The translations under genes and the position numbers were made by a program. From assembly GCA_900766655.1 (NCBI GenBank), contig CAAFWE010000025.1, forward strand, positions 1 through 7,811: DNA of 7,811 bases. Reading direction: 5' to 3'. The notes below the pieces were generated by a model. That model worked only from the letters and a program-made list of their open reading frames with translations, had not been told where the DNA came from and ran no database searches. Each line of letters opens with the position of its first letter. The stretch's first letter is position 1. Shown piece after piece: positions 1 to 7,091 of the stretch. Origin of the DNA: an uncultured Alistipes sp. Its GTDB lineage: Bacteria > Bacteroidota > Bacteroidia > Bacteroidales > Rikenellaceae.

Positions 1-906
1 TTCTATCGCTACCTCTCGCCAGTGATGTACGCATTCTACATCCTGCTCTATCCGATAACACGCACAACAACACTTATATCGTATGGTCTGTTGCGACTCA
101 TAGGACGCAAAGCCGATGGCGCAGAGACACAGGTGGAGTTCGACCGTAGCGACTTGGAGAGTCTCCTCGAGAACAACAATTCGCCCGAGATGTCATCCGA
201 TGTCGACGAGGATATCAAAATGTTCCAAAATGCGCTCGATTTTGCCGACTTGCGAGTGCGTGACGCTATGGTGTCGCGTGTGGATGTCGAGGCGGTGGAT
301 ATCGACGATTGCACGATGGAGGAGCTTACCGAACGATTTGTCAAGACTATGTATTCGCGCATATTCGTATGGCGCGATTCGATAGATAATATCATCGGCT
401 ATGTCAACTCGAAGCGCCTTTTCGAGTCGCCCAAGAGTATCGAGGAGGCACTTATGAAGGTCGACTATGTGGCCGAGACTCTGCCTCTGCACGATCTGCT
501 CACCCACTTCACCAAGACCAAGAGCAATATTGCGGTGGTGATTGATGAGTTTGGCGGTACTGCAGGCATTATCTCGTTGGAGGATGTGCTCGAGCAGATA
601 TTTGGCGAGATTGAGGATGAGCACGACGAACCCGATATGGTCGAGAAGCAGATTTCGGAGCGCGAGTTTGTCTTCTCGTGTCGCTTGGAGGTGGAGTACA
701 TCAACGAAAAGTATTCGCTCTACATCCCCGAGAGTGACGAGTATGATACCCTTGCTGGATATATCATCTCGCGCTACGATGAGCTACCTACAGCGGGTAC
801 GGTGATGGAGTTCGACGGTCTCAAGATTAAGATTTTGAGCACCACACGCTCGCGTATCGAGCTTGCAAGAGTCGAGATGGTGAACAAAAATGGCAGTTCG
901 AAGTAA
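1..906 (+). CDS. CNNM/CorC-type 'hemolysin' family membrane protein, 3' part (partial)
   Basis: The reading frame is open to the left edge (codons from base 1 read F-Y-R-Y-L-S-P), so the GTG/ATG near 22-27 is internal and the true start and most of the membrane domain lie outside; 301 residues remain. Numbering from the GTG at 22, residues about 1-28 are the hydrophobic end of the DUF21/CNNM membrane domain. Two CBS domains follow: CBS1 about 78-135 (starting VRDAMVSRVDV) and CBS2 about 148-200 (with the hallmark VVIDEFGGTAGIISLEDVLEQ pattern). A CorC_HlyC domain occupies about 215-287. This order is diagnostic of the CNNM/CorC family, whose members are linked to divalent cation (Mg/Co) transport or tolerance; 'hemolysin' is a historic label. 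CBS pairs usually bind adenine nucleotides. In Bacteroidota the closest named relative is GldE, but no gliding genes are visible here, so I do not assign that name. A PpiD-like gene downstream fits an envelope gene neighbourhood. The family is certain, the substrate is not. Confidence 0.93.
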   Translation, partial: FYRYLSPVMYAFYILLYPITRTTTLISYGLLRLIGRKADGAETQVEFDRSDLESLLENNNSPEMSSDVDEDIKMFQNALDFADLRVRDAMVSRVDVEAVDIDDCTMEELTERFVKTMYSRIFVWRDSIDNIIGYVNSKRLFESPKSIEEALMKVDYVAETLPLHDLLTHFTKTKSNIAVVIDEFGGTAGIISLEDVLEQIFGEIEDEHDEPDMVEKQISEREFVFSCRLEVEYINEKYSLYIPESDEYDTLAGYIISRYDELPTAGTVMEFDGLKIKILSTTRSRIELARVEMVNKNGSSK

Positions 907-924
907 AAAAATGACAAAAAAGGG

Positions 925-954
925 TTTCAAATCCGAATAAAATATCTATCTTTG
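925..954 (+). promoter_or_regulatory. Predicted Bacteroidota sigma-ABfr type promoter for the ppiD-like gene
   Basis: A TATCTTTG box at 947-954 matches the Bacteroidota -7 consensus TAnnTTTG. Eighteen bases upstream, TTTC at 925-928 is one mismatch from the TTTG form of the -33 element. Transcription would start near 960, leaving an A/T-rich untranslated leader of about 45 bases before the ATG at 1006. The rest of the 907-1005 gap shows no hairpin terminator for the upstream gene, so read-through from it is also possible. TTCAAA (926-931) and TTTGAA (951-956) form a 6-bp inverted repeat across the two elements, which may be chance. Confidence 0.6.
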
Positions 955-1005
955 AAGGTTAAAACGTTGACGAACAACAAAATTAAATATTAAATACTAG
1001 TTATT

Positions 1006-3018
1006 ATGATGAGTTTGAATACTTTAAGAACCAAATTTGGCGTGTTGCTCTCGGTTGTTATCGGTGGCGCGCTTTTGGCTTTCATCTTCTCGTTGAAGAA
1101 CGATGTAGGCTTCTCGGGCAACGATCCTGAGGTTGGCGAGGTAGATGGAAAAGATGTTAACTATTTGGAGTTCAGCAAGGCTTACGAGGATGTAAGAACT
1201 TTGTATGGTGGCGACAATGCCGATTACGATCAGTCGGCTCAGTTCGTAGCGCAGGCTTGGCAGTCGATCTTGGCTGACCGCGTGCTCGTTCCAGGTTACG
1301 AGAGTCTCGGTTTGACCGTTACTGAGGCTGAGCACAGCGCAATGAAGGCTGGTAAGGTACCTTCGGGCATCTATGCAAGCCTCTTCACCGATGCACAGAC
1401 TGGCCTCTACAGCATCGACAATGTAAACGCATTTGTTGATCGTGCAAAGGCTAATCCAGAGATGTTGCACGTGTGGAAGCTTATCAACAAGCAGGCTCGT
1501 ATCGAGCGCGTATCGGAGAAGTATATGACACTCCTTCGCAATGGTGTCTATGCAAATGCTCTCGATGTACAGAAGGGTCTTGTTGGCGCAAACAACACCT
1601 ACAAGGGTCGTTTCGTATTGTGCAACTATTCGTCGATTGCAGATTCGCTCGTTGTTGTTTCGGATAGCGAGATTAAGAGATACTACAAGCAGAATATCGC
1701 AAAGTACAAGCAGTCGCCATATCGCACTGTAAGCTATGTTCAGTTCGAGATTGAGCCAACCGAGGCTGACAAGCAGGCTGCAGAGGAGGGTGCTGCTTTG
1801 TTGACCAACAAGTTGTCGAACAGCTCTGATGTATTGGGTCTTGCTCGTGAGCAGGTCTATATTGCTATCTCAACAAACTATGTTGCTGCAGCTTCGCTCG
1901 AGGCTGAGGAGGCTCAGGCACTCAATGGCAACCGTACTTATGGTCCAAAGTTGGAGGATGACGAGTGGTATGCTTCGCGCTCGATCGAGAAGATTAACGC
2001 TCCAAAGAGCCTCGAGTTGCAGGGCTTTGCAGTACCTATGCAGGAGGTTGCTTCGGTTGATGCTACCTACGCAGAGGCTCGCGCAGCTGCTGACTTCTTG
2101 GCATTTGCCGAGCAGCACAATGGTGGCGATATGGGCGAGGTTGAGTTCTCGCAGTTGCCTGTCGAGGTTGCTAAGTCGTTTGTAAATGCTCGCGTAGGCG
2201 ATGTAGTTAAGGTTAGCTACGGTGGTGCAATCCAGATTTTTAAGGTTGTGAAGGTTGCTGCAAAGAGCCGTCACTACCGTCTTGCAACTGTAGCTTATCC
2301 AGTTGAGGCTTCGAAGGCTACGGTTGACGCAATCTACAAGCGTGGTAGCGAGTTCGCAACTACTGCAAAGGGTTCGCTCGATAAGTTCAAGGCTGCTGCT
2401 AATGAGGCTTCGATGATGACCTCGCAGATGAATATCCAGCGTGGTAGCCGCAATATCCCTGGTCTTGTAAACTCGGTTGAGGTTGTTCGTTGGGCTAACG
2501 AGGCTAAGGTTGGCGATGTATCGGAGCTCTTCAAGCTCGATGGTAGCTATGTTGTAGCATCGCTTGCTGCTGTAAACGATGAGGAGCACAAGTCGCTTGA
2601 GAGTGTTTCGGCACAGATCAAGACTACTCTTCTTCGTGAGAAGAAGGCTGCTATGCTCCGCAAGAAGATGCAGGGTGCAACTTTGGAGGAGATTGCTGCA
2701 GCTGCAGATGCAAAGGTTGAGTCGTTTGCAGATGCAAAGGTTTCGGCAACCTATGTTCAGGGCTTGGGCATCGAGCCACGCGTAGTCGGTTCGTTCGCTG
2801 CAGTAACTGCTGAGAACAAGGGCCAGCTCCTTCCACTCGTAGATGGCGGTCGTGGTGTATACGCAGTTGTTGTTGACGAGGTAGTTGTTGCTGATGAGCA
2901 GACTGCTGAGGCTGAGCGTGTGCGTCTCCAGGCTGAGGAGGAGATGAAGGCATCGCGTATTATGTGGGCTATCCAGGAGGGTGCAAACATTGTGGATAAC
3001 ACAGTTAAGTACTTCTAA
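1006..3018 (+). CDS. ppiD: PpiD/SurA-like periplasmic folding factor (peptidyl-prolyl isomerase family)
   Basis: This 670-residue protein has the architecture of Bacteroidota PpiD-type foldases, which help outer-membrane and periplasmic proteins fold near the translocon exit. A short cytoplasmic tail (MMSLNTLRTK) is followed by one membrane helix at about 12-30, placing the rest in the periplasm. A SurA_N-type domain spans about 40-240, starting with the typical 'VGEVDGKDVNYLEF' pattern. Residues about 334-417 resemble a shrunken parvulin domain: A-x-A-A-D-F at 360-364, then GGDMGEVEF and a closing IFKVVKV strand. The usual R/S-H-I-L catalytic stretch is replaced by LELQGFAV, so isomerase activity may be lost. 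Residues about 420-670 form the lineage-typical C-terminal part, with ipGL...vvRWAneAkvGDVSelF at 485-509 and an Ala/Glu/Lys-rich helical region. Two ATGs stand side by side (1006, 1009); either could start, and neither has a Shine-Dalgarno sequence. Codon use (GCT/GCA, GTT/GTA) differs clearly from the neighbours. It has its own predicted promoter and terminator. Confidence 0.88.
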   Translation: MMSLNTLRTKFGVLLSVVIGGALLAFIFSLKNDVGFSGNDPEVGEVDGKDVNYLEFSKAYEDVRTLYGGDNADYDQSAQFVAQAWQSILADRVLVPGYESLGLTVTEAEHSAMKAGKVPSGIYASLFTDAQTGLYSIDNVNAFVDRAKANPEMLHVWKLINKQARIERVSEKYMTLLRNGVYANALDVQKGLVGANNTYKGRFVLCNYSSIADSLVVVSDSEIKRYYKQNIAKYKQSPYRTVSYVQFEIEPTEADKQAAEEGAALLTNKLSNSSDVLGLAREQVYIAISTNYVAAASLEAEEAQALNGNRTYGPKLEDDEWYASRSIEKINAPKSLELQGFAVPMQEVASVDATYAEARAAADFLAFAEQHNGGDMGEVEFSQLPVEVAKSFVNARVGDVVKVSYGGAIQIFKVVKVAAKSRHYRLATVAYPVEASKATVDAIYKRGSEFATTAKGSLDKFKAAANEASMMTSQMNIQRGSRNIPGLVNSVEVVRWANEAKVGDVSELFKLDGSYVVASLAAVNDEEHKSLESVSAQIKTTLLREKKAAMLRKKMQGATLEEIAAAADAKVESFADAKVSATYVQGLGIEPRVVGSFAAVTAENKGQLLPLVDGGRGVYAVVVDEVVVADEQTAEAERVRLQAEEEMKASRIMWAIQEGANIVDNTVKYF

Positions 3019-3049
3019 TAGACTCTGAGTTACACGATTTTAAGATACG

Positions 3050-3083
3050 AAGAGTGTGTCCAAATGTTGGGCACACTCTTTTT
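3050..3083 (+). terminator. Rho-independent terminator after the ppiD-like gene
   Basis: AAGAGTGTG at 3050-3058 pairs perfectly with CACACTCTT at 3072-3080 (9 bp). The stem extends by a T-G wobble (3059/3071) and two C-G pairs (3060/3070, 3061/3069), giving about 12 bp around a 7-base loop at 3062-3068. Five T residues follow at 3079-3083. It sits about 30 bases after the stop codon and separates the envelope block from the trkA series. Confidence 0.88.
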
Positions 3084-3136
3084 GTCTTGGTGTGGTGGGC
3101 GAAAGTTCGAAGTGGAGGAGTTAATTTTCGACTCTT

Positions 3137-3156
3137 AATTTTAATTTATTAAAATT
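3137..3156. repeat. AT-only interrupted palindrome upstream of trkA
   Basis: AATTTTAA (3137-3144) and TTAAAATT (3149-3156) are perfect 8-bp inverted arms around the 4-base spacer TTTA. The element ends 5 bases before the trkA -7 box and covers the place where the -33 element should be, so it could be an operator or an UP-like element. Because it contains only A and T, chance formation is a real alternative. Confidence 0.5.
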
Positions 3157-3161
3157 TTTCG

Positions 3162-3169
3162 TACATTTG
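3162..3169 (+). promoter_or_regulatory. Predicted -7 box of the trkA operon promoter
   Basis: TACATTTG is an exact match to the Bacteroidota -7 consensus TAnnTTTG. Transcription would begin near 3175, giving a leader of about 35-40 bases before the trkA ATG at 3213. No clear TTG/TTTG -33 element is seen; that region is occupied by the AT palindrome at 3137-3156. The position directly after a strong terminator supports a real promoter that would drive trkA and probably the four genes after it. The rest of 3084-3136 shows nothing I can interpret. Confidence 0.72.
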
Positions 3170-3212
3170 TAGGGTAAATTGCACGCATAGTGCAGATATA
3201 TAGAGATTTTGT

Positions 3213-4550
3213 ATGAAGATCGTTATTGCAGGCGTAGGTGAGATGGGTAGCCATTTGGCTAAATTGCTCAGCGGAAACGGACACGAAATTACGGTTATCG
3301 ACACCAATCCCAAGGCTTTGTCTGATGTTGTCAGCCTTGCCGATGTGATTACCGTCGAGGGCGATTCGACCACCTTTGCCATCTTGCGTAAAGCGTCGGT
3401 GCGTAAGTGCGACCTCTTTATTGCGGTGCATCCCGTCGAGAATACCAATATTCTCTCGGCCATTATGGCCAAGCAGTTGGGTGCCAAGAAGTCGATTGCA
3501 CGCATCGATAACAATGAGTATCTCGAGCCGAACAACAAGGAGATGTTCATCAATATGGGCATCGATTATATGTTCTACCCCGAGAAGATAGCTGCCGAGG
3601 AGGTTATCTCGTTGCTTGGTCACACCTCGACCACCGAGTTTGTCGACTTCTCGGGCGGTCGTCTCTCGCTCCTTGTCTTCCGCCTCGAGCCGACCTCGCC
3701 ACTCGTAGGTCGCGAGTTGTCGAGCTTCACCGTCGACGAGAACTCGACCTATCGCACTGTGGCAATTTCGCGTAGTGGCAAGACTATCATTCCGCACGGT
3801 ACCGACTCCTATATGGTGGGCGATATGCTCTATGTCATCGCTCGTCACGACTCGGTGAGCGAGATTATGGCACTTTCGGGACAGGGCGATGTGCATATCA
3901 AGAATATGATGATTCTGGGTGGCTCGCGCATTGGTGTTCAGATTGCGCAAGCAATGCAGGAGGATGTGAATATCAAACTCATTGACTACAACGCTGACAA
4001 GGCCTATCACTTGGCCGAGCAGCTCGAGAAGACGCTCATCATCAACGACGATGGTCGCAACACCGAGGCTATGATGGAGGAGGGACTCTCCAATATGGAT
4101 GCTTTTGTGGCGGTTACGGGGCGTAGCGAGACCAATATCCTCGCTGCGATGTTGGCAAAGCGTATGGGTGTGAAGAAGGTGATTGCCGAGGTGGAGAATC
4201 TCAACTATATCAACCTTGCCGACTCGGTGGGTGTCGACACCATCATCAACAAGAAGATGGTATCGGCCTCGAACATCTTCCGTTTCACGATGACTACCGA
4301 TGTGTTGGCCATCAAGTGTCTGACGGGTAGTGATGCCGAGGTGCTGGAGTTTATCGTCAAGCCAAATTCGCCTGCTACGAAGGCCCCAATCAAGGATTTG
4401 GGTCTCCCTTCGGATATGACCATCGGAGGTATTGTTCGTGGCGACAAGGTCTTTATTGCCTCGGGCAAGACCGAGATTGCAGCCTACGACCGAGTGGTGA
4501 TCTTTGCTATGCCTTCGGCCATTAGCAAGGTGGGCTACTACTTCAATTAG
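3213..4550 (+). CDS. trkA: TrkA, NAD-binding regulatory subunit of the Trk potassium uptake system
   Basis: TrkA is the cytoplasmic ring-forming protein that gates the TrkH/KtrB-type potassium channel in response to nucleotides. The 445 residues match the usual tandem two-RCK length of 445-460. The first TrkA_N Rossmann domain (1-135) has the nucleotide loop GVGEMGSHLA at 7-16 and an acidic residue closing strand 2 (D30 in VIDTN). A TrkA_C domain follows at about 140-222. The second Rossmann domain (about 228-360) has the looser loop GGSRIGVQIA at 236-245 with D258 in the matching acidic position. A second TrkA_C domain covers about 365-435. All four domains are complete. The start is the ATG 44 bases after the -7 box; no Shine-Dalgarno sequence is present. 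It is the first gene of a tight series. No trkH/trkG/ktrB partner is present in this window; the channel gene must be elsewhere or outside the edges. Confidence 0.96.
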   Translation: MKIVIAGVGEMGSHLAKLLSGNGHEITVIDTNPKALSDVVSLADVITVEGDSTTFAILRKASVRKCDLFIAVHPVENTNILSAIMAKQLGAKKSIARIDNNEYLEPNNKEMFINMGIDYMFYPEKIAAEEVISLLGHTSTTEFVDFSGGRLSLLVFRLEPTSPLVGRELSSFTVDENSTYRTVAISRSGKTIIPHGTDSYMVGDMLYVIARHDSVSEIMALSGQGDVHIKNMMILGGSRIGVQIAQAMQEDVNIKLIDYNADKAYHLAEQLEKTLIINDDGRNTEAMMEEGLSNMDAFVAVTGRSETNILAAMLAKRMGVKKVIAEVENLNYINLADSVGVDTIINKKMVSASNIFRFTMTTDVLAIKCLTGSDAEVLEFIVKPNSPATKAPIKDLGLPSDMTIGGIVRGDKVFIASGKTEIAAYDRVVIFAMPSAISKVGYYFN

Positions 4551-4589
4551 AAGAGACATAATATATAAATATAAGTATAATTAACCCGT

Positions 4590-5204
4590 ATGTATATAGC
4601 AATTGCAGGAAATATCGGTAGTGGTAAGACTACATTGACAGGAATTTTGACTCGCCACTATGGCGCAAAGGCCTACTATGAGGATATCGATAACCCCTAC
4701 ATCAACGACTTCTACGAGGATATGAATCGTTGGGCGTTCCAGTTCCAGGTTCACTTCTTGGCAAGCCGCATCCGTCAGACTATGGATATGTTGTCGGATG
4801 GCTCGGAGGATATCTTCCAGGATCGCACCATCTATGAGGATGCCCACATCTTTGCTGGCAACCTTCATCAGATGGGCTCGATGTCGTCGCGCGACTTTGG
4901 CACCTATATGAAGTTGTTCGAGATATCGACCAACCTCATTCCACAGCCCGATCTTCTCATCTATCTCAAGGCGAGTGTGCCTACTTTGGTGAAGCAGATT
5001 CGCAAGCGTGGTCGCGACTACGAGCAGAATATCGAGGTGGAGTACCTCGAGCGTCTGAACGATCGTTACAACGACTGGATTGAGAACAACTACAAGGGCG
5101 AGGTCTTTGTTATCGATATGGATAATCTCAACTTTGTTGAGAATGCTCAGGTCTTGGAGTCGCTCTATGAGCGATTGGATGCAATCAAGGCCTCGAAAAA
5201 GTAA
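4590..5204 (+). CDS. Deoxynucleoside kinase (dNK family)
   Basis: This 204-residue enzyme belongs to the deoxynucleoside kinase family (dGK/dAK/dCK/dTK2 type), which phosphorylates salvaged deoxynucleosides to 5'-monophosphates using ATP or another NTP. The P-loop GNIGSGKT is at 7-14. E31 in YYED fits the catalytic base that activates the substrate 5'-hydroxyl. The substrate-side pattern NPYINDFYED is at 35-44, and Q51/Q53 in QFQ fit the residues that contact the base. The DR-T motif (D78-R79-T80) corresponds to the family's E/D-R-S signature, and the arginine-rich lid RKRGRDYE runs from about 138 to 145. The length is typical of bacterial members (200-225). Which base it prefers (purine or pyrimidine) cannot be read from these motifs. 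It begins 39 bp after trkA in an AT-rich spacer that shows no TAnnTTTG box, so it is probably expressed from the trkA promoter. Confidence 0.93.
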   Translation: MYIAIAGNIGSGKTTLTGILTRHYGAKAYYEDIDNPYINDFYEDMNRWAFQFQVHFLASRIRQTMDMLSDGSEDIFQDRTIYEDAHIFAGNLHQMGSMSSRDFGTYMKLFEISTNLIPQPDLLIYLKASVPTLVKQIRKRGRDYEQNIEVEYLERLNDRYNDWIENNYKGEVFVIDMDNLNFVENAQVLESLYERLDAIKASKK

Positions 5205-5209
5205 TAGGG

Positions 5210-6577
5210 ATGATAGCACTACCCGCAGCCTTTACCGAGCGAATGCGTCGTCAGTTGGGTGACGAGGAGGCCGAGCGTCTCTTCGCCTCGCTCGATACCG
5301 CATCTCCCGTAGCCATCCGTCTCAACCCAGCCAAGTGCGGAGGTGATGGCGTGTGGAGCGATGGTGAGGCTATTGCGTGGAGCAAGTGGGGCCGCAAACT
5401 CAAGGCTCGACCTTCGTTTACGCTCGATACCGCCTTTCACGCTGGTGCCTACTATGTGCAGGAGGCCGCCTCGCAGTTTCTCGACTATGTGATTGGGGCA
5501 GAGGATTTGCAAGGCAAGCGAGTGCTCGATATGTGTGCTGCGCCAGGTGGTAAAACCACCATCTACTCAACTGCAGTGGGTGCTACGGGCTTGGTCGTGG
5601 CAAATGAGTATGTCCGCTCGCGTGCCAATATCTTGGCGGACAATGTCCGCAAGTGGGGTATGGGCAATGTGCTTGTCACCAATAACGCTCCCGAACATAT
5701 AGCGCAGTTCGAGGGGTGGTTCGATATGGTGGCGGTGGATGCCCCTTGCTCGGGCGAGGGTATGTTCCGCAAGGAGGAGGTCGCTCGCGAGGATTGGAGC
5801 GAGGAGGCGGTGCGTATGTGTGCCACACGCCAGCTCTCGATTGTGCGCGAGGCGTGGCAGTCGCTCAAGGATGGAGGCCTCTTCATCTATAGCACCTGCA
5901 CCTTCAACGATGATGAGGACGAGGGAGTTCTTCGGGCCTTCATCGAGGAGCGCGGCGATGTTTTTGTGGCTACGGAGCCAATTGAGGTCGAGGCGAGTTG
6001 GGGCATTGTCAAGGGCGAGGTCGGACCATTCCAGACCTTTAGATTCTTCCCGCATAAGAGCGATAGCGAGGGATTATTTGTGGCTATTGCTCGCAAGTCG
6101 GAGTCGACACCGCAGCGCACACCGAAGGCTCGCAAGAGGGTGATGCAAGAGGTTGATAAGGCCTCGCGTAAGGAGCTTGGCAGATGGCTACAAGAGGCAG
6201 ATGACCACTCATTTGCCTTGGTGGCAGATACGATATATGGCTACCGCACCGAGCAGTTCAAGGCTGTGCAGCAACTATCCGAGAGTCTGACTGCAATCTA
6301 CTCGGGCGTGGCTATGGGACAGATTTTCAAGGGAAAGCTCAAACCAGATTGGGCCTTGTCGCAGTATGTGGCATTGGAGCGTGGGGCTGTGGCTCAGGAG
6401 GAGCTCGACGAGACACGCGCCTTGGACTATCTCCGCAAGCACGATATAGCGGTGGGTACAATGGCCGAGGGTATCAACCTCGTTACGCACGAGGGGCGTG
6501 CCTTGGGCTTTGTGAAGAGGGTAGGAGCAAGGTGTAATAATCTCTATCCCAATTCGTTGAAGATAATGAATATGTAA
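5210..6577 (+). CDS. RsmF/NOL1/NOP2/Sun-family RNA cytosine-C5 methyltransferase
   Basis: This 455-residue protein uses S-adenosylmethionine to make 5-methylcytosine in RNA, most likely 16S rRNA by analogy with RsmF (YebU). An N-terminal RNA-binding segment (about 1-100) carries the family's LPxAF start and VAIRLNP. Motif I, the SAM-binding loop, is DMCAAPGGKT at 107-116. Motif IV is DAPCSGEG at 177-184 with the product-release cysteine C180. Motif VI is YSTCTF with the catalytic nucleophile C230 followed by the usual acidic run NDDEDE. Both catalytic cysteines are present, so the enzyme should be active. After a basic linker (about 297-320), residues 325-455 form the RsmF-type C-terminal domain, including GQIFKGKLKPDWALSQ and a PUA-like end (GRALGFVKRVG). 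The start is 5 bp after the kinase stop codon, so translation is likely coupled. The family is secure; the exact target base is inferred only from similarity. Confidence 0.93.
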   Translation: MIALPAAFTERMRRQLGDEEAERLFASLDTASPVAIRLNPAKCGGDGVWSDGEAIAWSKWGRKLKARPSFTLDTAFHAGAYYVQEAASQFLDYVIGAEDLQGKRVLDMCAAPGGKTTIYSTAVGATGLVVANEYVRSRANILADNVRKWGMGNVLVTNNAPEHIAQFEGWFDMVAVDAPCSGEGMFRKEEVAREDWSEEAVRMCATRQLSIVREAWQSLKDGGLFIYSTCTFNDDEDEGVLRAFIEERGDVFVATEPIEVEASWGIVKGEVGPFQTFRFFPHKSDSEGLFVAIARKSESTPQRTPKARKRVMQEVDKASRKELGRWLQEADDHSFALVADTIYGYRTEQFKAVQQLSESLTAIYSGVAMGQIFKGKLKPDWALSQYVALERGAVAQEELDETRALDYLRKHDIAVGTMAEGINLVTHEGRALGFVKRVGARCNNLYPNSLKIMNM

Positions 6578-6583
6578 AAATAT

Positions 6584-7081
6584 ATGGCTGAAAAACTCTA
6601 CTATTCGATGGGCGAAGTGACCGAGATGTTCGATGTCGAGGCATCTCTGATTCGCTATTGGTGTTCGCAATTTAGCTGTTTGCGTCCGAAGCGCAACTCG
6701 AAGGGCAATCGAATGTTTACCCCGCAGGATGTTGATCGCCTCAAGCGTATCCACCACCTGCTCAAGGATAAGAAGATGACCATCGAGGGCGCGAAGCAGG
6801 CGATGAAGAGGCGTGTTATCGAGGCCGAGGAGAACGATTCGGATGTGGCACTCTTGGAGCGTCTGCAGTCGTTGCGTGCCTCATTGGTCGAGATGCGCGA
6901 TAGTATTGCCGAGTTGGCCGAGGAGGTCGAGACCGAGAAGAGCACCGATGTTTCGGCATCCGCAACTGCCGAGAGTGAGACTGCGCCAAAGAAGCGACGC
7001 ACACCGCGTCGCAAGTCTGTTGGTGAGGAGGGTGTGATCGAGCCACCGCTCTTCCCATTCTATGAACAGCGTTTGTTCTAA
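6584..7081 (+). CDS. Small MerR-family DNA-binding regulator with basic C-terminal tail
   Basis: The 165 residues hold one MerR-type winged helix-turn-helix at about 5-75: the YSMGEVTEMFDVEASLIRYW pattern at 7-26, a basic wing RPKRNSKGNRMFTPQDV at 34-50, and a helix reaching 78. A predicted coiled coil (about 86-117) would make the dimer. No effector-binding domain follows, and the two cysteines (C27, C32) lie inside the DNA-binding domain, not in a metal-binding loop, so this is not a MerR/CueR-type metal sensor. The tail is low complexity (S/T/A/E-rich 118-134), then strongly basic (KKRRTPRRK at 136-144), and ends in the aromatic stretch PPLFPFYEQRLF. Members in related genomes are, as I recall, nearer 110 residues, so the tail is an extension. 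It starts 6 bp after the methyltransferase and 10 bp before the Nif3 gene. Its target genes and signal are unknown. Confidence 0.85.
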   Translation: MAEKLYYSMGEVTEMFDVEASLIRYWCSQFSCLRPKRNSKGNRMFTPQDVDRLKRIHHLLKDKKMTIEGAKQAMKRRVIEAEENDSDVALLERLQSLRASLVEMRDSIAELAEEVETEKSTDVSASATAESETAPKKRRTPRRKSVGEEGVIEPPLFPFYEQRLF

Positions 7082-7091
7082 CTGAAGTAGT

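Noticed and set aside
22..27. GTG-ATG as a real start for the first gene
   Set aside because: The frame is open to base 1, and the protein would otherwise lack the membrane domain normal for its family; the gene is cut by the window edge.
926..956. TTCAAA/TTTGAA inverted repeat across the ppiD-like promoter as an operator
   Set aside because: Only 6-bp arms with a 19-base gap, and the right arm is largely the -7 box itself; too weak to call a regulatory site.
1870..2589. 239-residue antisense open frame inside the ppiD-like gene
   Set aside because: It ends exactly opposite a rare sense TCA codon at 1870-1872 and shows no domain features.
3141..4559. 472-residue antisense open frame opposite trkA
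   Set aside because: It is codon-aligned with trkA, has no recognisable domain, and its openness follows from scarce TTA/CTA/TCA codons in trkA; it also runs through the trkA promoter region.
4551..4589. Separate promoter for the deoxynucleoside kinase in the AT-rich spacer
   Set aside because: No TAnnTTTG box is present; the spacer is only AT-rich, as is usual before starts in this lineage.
4581..5219. 212-residue antisense open frame opposite the deoxynucleoside kinase
   Set aside because: Same codon-bias explanation; the sense protein is a clear kinase and the antisense translation resembles nothing known to me.
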